This document shows positions 59,494 to 64,000 of a stretch of DNA of 64,000 nucleotides, in pieces. The stretch is from positions 2,480,001-2,544,000 of the forward strand of contig OZ241368.1 of assembly GCA_965200525.1 (NCBI GenBank), read 5' to 3'. The notes beneath the pieces were generated by a model. It searched no databases, was not told the origin of the DNA, and worked only from the letters and a program-made list of their open reading frames with translations. The stretch comes from JANNPJ01 sp965200525 (GTDB taxonomy: Bacteria > Actinomycetota > Actinomycetes > Actinomycetales > Kineosporiaceae). The position numbers were made by a program, and so were the translations under genes. Within the stretch, counting starts at the first letter, position 1, and each line of letters starts with the position of its first letter.

Positions 59494-59805
59494 TCAGGCC
59501 GGCGGCTCCGCCTGTTCGAGATCATCCAGATCGCGGACGGTGAAGACGGCGTGGACGGCGGCTTCATCGGGCCAGCCGAGCAACTGCTGGACGACTTCCG
59601 GAATCTTCGGCTCGTCACCGAATCGGTCTCGGAGAAGCGCACTCAACAGCCGAACTCGGCCCTCTTCTACGCCTGCCGCTACACCTTCACGCCAGATTGA
59701 CTCACCGAAGCCACTGCCCTGAAACACTTCCCAAACGCTTTCCGCAGGCTGTGAACTTTCCGTCGGAGGGGGGTTCGCTGAATGAGCCACACCGAGATGC
59801 TGCAC
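59494..59805 (-). pseudogene. Possible C-terminal remnant of an Rpn-like transposase/nuclease
   Basis: The C-terminal 65 residues (SIWREGVAAGVEEGRVRLLS, then ALLRDRFGDEP and LLGWPDEAAVHAVF) resemble the tail of Rpn/YhgA-type proteins of actinobacteria, where a catalytic PD-(D/E)xK domain of about 200 residues should come first. That domain is absent, and the GTG at 59805 has no ribosome site. It reads as a leftover of a lost gene. This is a weak call from tail similarity only. Confidence 0.4.
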
Positions 59806-59869
59806 CCGTTACGGGGCGGTACTCACCAAATCGGTAGGTTTTCCGCAGCGTGTCCACTCGACCGCGCCC

Positions 59870-61108
59870 TTATCCACAACTTCCTGATTCAGAAGCCCCG
59901 AGATGGCGCCGGACGGCCGCATTGGCGTCCAGAGCCAGTGCCTGTTCGCGGGCGGCGCGCGCCTCGGCCGGCCGGTCGAGCCGCTCCAGCAGTTCGGCTC
60001 GGGCGGCGGGCCAGAGGGCGTACCGTTCCAGCCCGCTGAGCGCGTCGATGACTGCGAGACCAGCTGCTGGGCCGTCTCTTTCGGCGATCGCCACCCCCCG
60101 GTTGAGCCGGACGACGGCGGTGTCGTGAACGGTCAGCAACACGTCGAACCAGGAGATGATCGCGTTCCAGTCGGTCCGGCCGTAATCGGGGGCCAGGGCG
60201 TGGCAAGCGGCGATCGCGGCCTGGACGACGTACGGATCGGGCCGGTCCGGGGTGCGGGCCAGGCCCTCGCCGAGCAGCTCGACCCCCTCCTTGATCTGAG
60301 GCCGGTTCCAGAGCGAGCGGTCCTGGTCGGCCAGCAGGATCAGATCACCGGCGGCGCTGACCCGGGCCCGGCGGCGCGAGTCGTGCAGCAGCATGAGGGC
60401 CAGCAGGCCGGTGAGCTCGGCCTGGTCGGGCATCAGCCGGTGCAGCAGGCGGCCGAGGCGGATCGCCTCGTCGGCCAGTTCCGGGCGGATCGGATCAGCG
60501 CCGCCGGTGGCCGCGTAACCCTCGTTGAACAGCAGGTACACGCAGCCCGCCACCCCGGCCACCCGTTCCGGCAGCTCAGCCGCCCGGGGAATGCGGAACG
60601 GGATCGCGGCCCGGGCGATCTTCTGCTTGGCCCGGGTGAGCCGTTTGAGCATGGTCCCTTCCGGCACCAGCAGCGCATGGGCCACCTCGGCCGTGCTCAG
60701 TCCGCACAGGGTGCGCAGGCTGAGCGCCAGCTGGGCCTCCAGCCCGAGGGCGGGGTGGCAGCAGGTGAACACCAACCGCAGCAGGTCGTCGTCGGGCCCG
60801 TCGGAGCCGGGCGGTTCGGCGTCGAACAGGCTCTGCAACCGAACCGCCTCCGCCTCCCTGGATCCCCGGCTGCCCTCCCGGCGGACGATGTCGAGCGCGC
60901 ACCGGCGAGCGGCGACGGTGAGCCAGGCCCGTGGGCTGGCCGGCACGCCGTCCGTGGGCCAGGACCGCAGGGCCCGGATGGTGGCCTCCTGCACGGCGTC
61001 CTCGGCCAACTGGACGTCGCCGACCAGCCGGATCAAGGTGGCGACGACGCGCGGGCCCTCGTCCCGGACCAGCCGGGAGAGAGCTCCGCGCGCGTCGCCC
61101 TCGGTCAC
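59870..61108 (-). CDS. ECF42-type RNA polymerase sigma factor with C-terminal extension, 412 residues
   Basis: Sigma-2 is GDVQLAEDAVQEATIRALRS; sigma-4 is LSLRTLCGLSTAEVAHALLV with EGTMLKRLTRAKQKI. After it comes the DUF6596/TPR-like extension of about 220 residues (VYLLFNEGYAATGGADPIRP, ALMLLHDSRRRARVS, RLNRGVAIAERDGP) typical of ECF42. In place of an anti-sigma factor, ECF42 genes are paired with DGPF/YCII proteins, as here: GTG 61108 overlaps the stop of the DGPF gene by four bases. Targets in this organism are unknown. Confidence 0.9.
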   Translation of the reverse strand: MTEGDARGALSRLVRDEGPRVVATLIRLVGDVQLAEDAVQEATIRALRSWPTDGVPASPRAWLTVAARRCALDIVRREGSRGSREAEAVRLQSLFDAEPPGSDGPDDDLLRLVFTCCHPALGLEAQLALSLRTLCGLSTAEVAHALLVPEGTMLKRLTRAKQKIARAAIPFRIPRAAELPERVAGVAGCVYLLFNEGYAATGGADPIRPELADEAIRLGRLLHRLMPDQAELTGLLALMLLHDSRRRARVSAAGDLILLADQDRSLWNRPQIKEGVELLGEGLARTPDRPDPYVVQAAIAACHALAPDYGRTDWNAIISWFDVLLTVHDTAVVRLNRGVAIAERDGPAAGLAVIDALSGLERYALWPAARAELLERLDRPAEARAAREQALALDANAAVRRHLGASESGSCG

Positions 61109-61458
61109 TGTCCGAAGGTCAGCACCGGCCGGACCTCGATGGCACCACCGGTCCAGGCCCCCGGGATCTGGGCCGCCCAAGCGATCGCGGCGTCCAGGTC
61201 GGCCGCCTCGATCAGGTAGAAGCCGGTGAGCGCCTCCTTGGTCTCGGCGTACGGTCCGTCGGTGGCGACGACGTCCCCGGCCTTGCCGCCCCGCACCCGG
61301 ACCGTGGTCGCGGTGCTGGTCGGGTAGAGCGCGGCCCCGCCCCGCAGGACGGCGGCGGCGGCCTGGCCGAAGGCGGCGTACTCCTTGGTCTCGTCGGCGT
61401 ACTCGGGCAGCGACCAGTCGACGTCGGCGGAGTAGATGATGGCGGCGTACTGCGGCAT
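61105..61458 (-). CDS. YCII/DGPF-domain protein, partner of ECF42 sigma, 117 residues
   Basis: The whole protein is a YCII-related fold with the naming motif DGPYAETKEALTGFYLIEAA. ATG 61458 follows CAGGAGGAACCC. It is the first gene of a two-gene unit with the sigma factor. DGPF genes are both partners and usual targets of ECF42 regulation in described actinobacteria; their biochemical role is still open. Confidence 0.92.
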   Translation of the reverse strand: MPQYAAIIYSADVDWSLPEYADETKEYAAFGQAAAAVLRGGAALYPTSTATTVRVRGGKAGDVVATDGPYAETKEALTGFYLIEAADLDAAIAWAAQIPGAWTGGAIEVRPVLTFGQ

Positions 61459-61573
61459 GGGTTCCTCCTGGAGGCGATCCGGCCCCGCTGGCCGGCTTCA
61501 CTCTAGGGACGAACGGCCGCGCCCGAGAAGGACACCTCGAGCCCGGCCCGGCCGAGAATCTTCTCGATCGACG

Positions 61574-63475
61574 TCAGGACGTCAGCCAGCGCTGCTGGTG
61601 GGCCTTGCCGGCCTCGTAGTCGGGCCGGCCGGAGAGGGTCGCCGGCACCCCGACCTCCCACCAGGCCCCGGACTCGGTCCAGGTGGTCGGATGAGTGCGC
61701 ACCAGCAGCACGGCCGGCCGTCGTTCCCGGACCGCGGCCGCCTTGGCCCGGTCGTAGGCGGCCCGGACGGCGTCCAGTCCGCTGCCCTCGGGCACGTCCT
61801 CGACCGCACAGCCGAGCGCGGCGGCGTGGGCGGCGAAGTCGACCCGGACCCCGCCCTGCTTGGCCCCGGGCCCCTCGCAGTCGACGTACAGGTTGTTGAA
61901 CCCGTCCGCGCCCTGGTTGGTCTGCAGCCGGTGGATCACCGCGTAGCCGCCGTTGTCGCAGACCACGGCCACAAAGGGGTGCCCGGCGAAGGCGGCTGAG
62001 AACAGGTCGGAGTTCAGCATCAGGTAGGAGCCGTCGCCGAGCATGGTGGTGACGACGCCGGCCGGGTGGGTGCGGGCCCGGGCGATCGAGGCCCCCCAGG
62101 GACCGGCCAGCTCGTAGCCCATGCAGGAGAAGCCGTACTCCATGTCCATCGTCGCCCCGGAGGTCGGCCCGGCGGCGGTGACGTCGCGAGCCACCGTCCG
62201 CCAGCCGCCGACCAGTTCGCCCGGCATGCCGCCGGAGGAGGTGAGCACGTAGTCGTCCTGCCCCGACGCGTCGTTGACCAGCCCGACCATCTGGGCGTAG
62301 CTGAGCGCGCGGTCGGGGGCGACGCCGTCCCGGAGTTGGTCGATGTGCGCGTCCCAGCGGGCCCGCTCGGTGCCGGCGACGGCGCTCCAGGCCGGGTCGA
62401 CCGTCCAGTCGCCCAGGCCGGCGGCGAGTTCGGTGAGCGACTCACGGGCGTCACCGACCACCGGGTGGCAGGCGTGCTTGACCGCGTCGAACCGGGCCGC
62501 GTTGACGGCGATCAGCCGGGCCCCTTCGGCGAACACAGTCCAGGAGGCGGTGGTGAAGTCCTGCAGTCGGCTGCCCACGGCCAGGACGACGTCGGCCTGG
62601 CCGGCCACGGTGTTGGCCGACGACGAGCCGATGATGCCGAGCGGCCCGGCGTGCAGCGGGTGGTCGTGCGGAACCAGGGTGCGCCCGGCCGGGGTCTCGA
62701 CCAGTGGGATGCCGTGGGCCTCGGCCAACTCGATCGCGGCGGCACCGGCTCCCGAGTAGCGGGCGCCGCCGCCGAGCACCAGCAGGGGTCGACGGGCCGA
62801 GCGCAGCAGCTCGACCGCCTCGGCCAGCGCCTGCCGGTCCGGGCGGGGCCGGGGGGTGCGGTTCAGCCGGGGCTCGAACATGGCGTCGGGGAAGTCGAAC
62901 TCCTCGACCTGCACGTCCTGCGGCAGGGCCAGCACCACCGGTCCGGCATCGGCCGGATCGGTGAGCACCCGGATCACCTGGGGCAGGGTGGCGATCAGCT
63001 GCTCGGGCCGGGTGATCCGGTCGAAGTAGCGGCTGACCGGCCGGAACGCGTCGTTCACGGTGGTTGTCGGGTCGCCGTAGTGCTCCACCTGCTGCAGCAC
63101 CGGGTCGGGGGCCCGGCTGGTGAAGGTGTCACCGGGCAGCAGCAGCACCGGCAACCGGTTGGCGTGAGCCAGGCCGGCCGCGGTGACCATGTTCAGCGCC
63201 CCGGGCCCGACCGACGACGTCGCCACCATCACCTGCCGGCGGTCGGTCGCCTTGGCGTAGCCGACCGCGGCCAGGGCCATGCCCTGTTCGGTGTGCCCGC
63301 GCCAGGTCGGCAGCTGGTCGCGGACGTCGTGCAGCGCGGTGCCCAGGCCGAGCACGTTGCCGTGTCCGAAGATCCCGAAAACGCCGGCGAACAGCGGTAC
63401 CTCGGTGCCGTCCAGCAGTTCGGAGCGCTGGGCCAGCATCCACCGGACGAGCGCCTGGGCCGTGGTCAACCGCAT
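61574..63475 (-). CDS. iolD: 3D-(3,5/4)-trihydroxycyclohexane-1,2-dione acylhydrolase IolD, 633 residues
   Basis: A ThDP-dependent enzyme: N-terminal PYR domain with RGHTEQGMALAAVGYAKATD (the ThDP-activating Glu), a central domain (PLLVLGGGARYSGAGAAAIE), and the PP domain with GDGSYLMLNSDLFSAAFAG plus DNGGY. YVDCEGPGAKQGGVRVDFA and the length of about 630 are specific for IolD. It opens the ring of the inosose-derived dione to 5-deoxy-glucuronate, the substrate of IolB, whose gene lies 26 bp upstream on the same strand. ATG is at 63475. Confidence 0.96.
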   Translation of the reverse strand: MRLTTAQALVRWMLAQRSELLDGTEVPLFAGVFGIFGHGNVLGLGTALHDVRDQLPTWRGHTEQGMALAAVGYAKATDRRQVMVATSSVGPGALNMVTAAGLAHANRLPVLLLPGDTFTSRAPDPVLQQVEHYGDPTTTVNDAFRPVSRYFDRITRPEQLIATLPQVIRVLTDPADAGPVVLALPQDVQVEEFDFPDAMFEPRLNRTPRPRPDRQALAEAVELLRSARRPLLVLGGGARYSGAGAAAIELAEAHGIPLVETPAGRTLVPHDHPLHAGPLGIIGSSSANTVAGQADVVLAVGSRLQDFTTASWTVFAEGARLIAVNAARFDAVKHACHPVVGDARESLTELAAGLGDWTVDPAWSAVAGTERARWDAHIDQLRDGVAPDRALSYAQMVGLVNDASGQDDYVLTSSGGMPGELVGGWRTVARDVTAAGPTSGATMDMEYGFSCMGYELAGPWGASIARARTHPAGVVTTMLGDGSYLMLNSDLFSAAFAGHPFVAVVCDNGGYAVIHRLQTNQGADGFNNLYVDCEGPGAKQGGVRVDFAAHAAALGCAVEDVPEGSGLDAVRAAYDRAKAAAVRERRPAVLLVRTHPTTWTESGAWWEVGVPATLSGRPDYEAGKAHQQRWLTS

Positions 63476-63501
63476 CGGTTTCTCCCTGGTCGAGAACGGA
63501 T

Positions 63502-64000
63502 CTACAGCGGGCTCGGTGCGCCGACCCGGCCGTCGGCCGAGGTCACCGGGCAGCGCGGGTCGAGGGGCGTGCCGGCCCAGGAGTCGCGGACCCAGGCGTG
63601 GGCCGGCTCGTCGCAGAAGGCCATGGTCCGGTCGGTCCCGGTGGCCGGGCCGGCCAGAACGTTGAGGTAATAGAGGTCGTAGCCGGGCGCGGCCACGCAG
63701 GGCCCGTGATAGCCGTACGGGATGCAGAACAGGTCGCCGTCCCGGATCTCGACCGTCTGATCCAGCTCGGCCAGGCCGGCCTTCGCGTGCTCGGGCCCGG
63801 TGAAGGTGCGGTGCAGGCCGAACCCTTCGCGGCTGGGGCTGACCTGGTCCGGACCGGCCACCTTGAAGAAGTAGATCTCCTCGTTCGGGGCCGGGCCGGG
63901 CTCGGTGACGTCGTGCTTGTGCGGTGGGTAGCTCGACCAGTTGCCGCCGGGCGTGATCAGCTCGCAGGCGATCAGCCGGTCGGCGTGGTCCCAGACCCCG
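63502..64000 (-). CDS. iolB: 5-deoxy-glucuronate isomerase IolB (5' end outside window)
   Basis: The frame is open through the window edge, so the N-terminus is missing; about 166 residues are present. Family marks: ITPGGNWSSYPPHKHD (metal-binding histidines), NEEIYFFKVAGPDQ, VEIRDGDLFCIPYGYHGPCV and YYLNVLAGP. IolB turns 5-deoxy-glucuronate into 2-deoxy-5-keto-gluconate in inositol breakdown. An internal Met at 63861 is not the start, since conserved sequence continues before it. It is co-transcribed with iolD. Confidence 0.95.
   Translation of the reverse strand, partial: GVWDHADRLIACELITPGGNWSSYPPHKHDVTEPGPAPNEEIYFFKVAGPDQVSPSREGFGLHRTFTGPEHAKAGLAELDQTVEIRDGDLFCIPYGYHGPCVAAPGYDLYYLNVLAGPATGTDRTMAFCDEPAHAWVRDSWAGTPLDPRCPVTSADGRVGAPSPL

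Noticed and set aside
61497..61573. Short frame (TSIEKILGRAGLEVSFSG) overlapping the end of iolD
   Set aside because: It has no start codon or ribosome site and is too short to judge; probably chance.

Overview
This is a 64 kb stretch of chromosome from a GC-rich actinobacterium. GC-ending codons dominate, GTG starts are common, and several starts have no Shine-Dalgarno sequence. Actinobacterial family markers include an XRE/DUF5753 plus DUF397 pair, a DUF6458 protein, a CopD-CtaG fusion, an ECF42-type sigma factor with a DGPF partner, and holin-like and GlsB-like small membrane proteins. A full chemotaxis signalling operon suggests a motile organism. Genus cannot be fixed from this window.

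Left end (1-2.8 kb): the 3' end of a cysteine dioxygenase gene is followed by about 2.3 kb of decayed mobile DNA. This holds tandem repeats, a broken VirB4/TraC-type conjugation ATPase, and two IS3 transposase fragments. A second, internally deleted copy of the dioxygenase 3' end closes the region, so it is a scar of integration or duplication.

3-12 kb: a GNAT acetyltransferase, then a minus-strand chemotaxis operon (cheA, cheY, cheB, cheR, cheX, cheY, a second CheC/CheX-like phosphatase, and an EAL-HDOD protein). Five of its junctions are 4-base overlaps. CheW, receptors and flagellar genes are not in the window. 12-19 kb: an acyl-CoA dehydrogenase, a hipBA module with three evenly spaced operators, a secreted heparinase-like enzyme, and a WhiJ-like regulator with DUF397 and two small divergent genes.

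19-30 kb: a fasciclin lipoprotein and a very large secreted Ig-like surface protein, separated by strong hairpins and a nested palindrome; then dCTP deaminase, a saccharopine-dehydrogenase-like reductase, tRNA-Gly(CCC) with a mazEF module directly downstream, a YcaQ-like glycosylase, and a frameshifted HTH-Clp_N gene below a perfect 46-bp hairpin operator. 30-39 kb: a divergent PAP2/TetR pair, an ABC ATPase-aldehyde dehydrogenase operon, ArfB, GlsB and a second acyl-CoA dehydrogenase under a long palindrome.

39-46 kb holds the most interesting unit: an M48-like metallopeptidase gene overlapping by 4 bases a 1,773-residue DUF4011/COG1112 superfamily 1 helicase whose C-terminal nuclease-like domain looks catalytically dead. 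It is a plausible undescribed two-gene defence or nucleic-acid quality-control system. 46-64 kb: Bcr/CflA and DHA2 exporters (the latter with a MarR gene), an S9 peptidase-CopD/CtaG operon, a nitrilase-family hydrolase, small membrane proteins, an unannotated 30-residue peptide, ECF42 sigma with its DGPF partner, and the start of an inositol catabolism operon (iolD and partial iolB) leaving the right edge.
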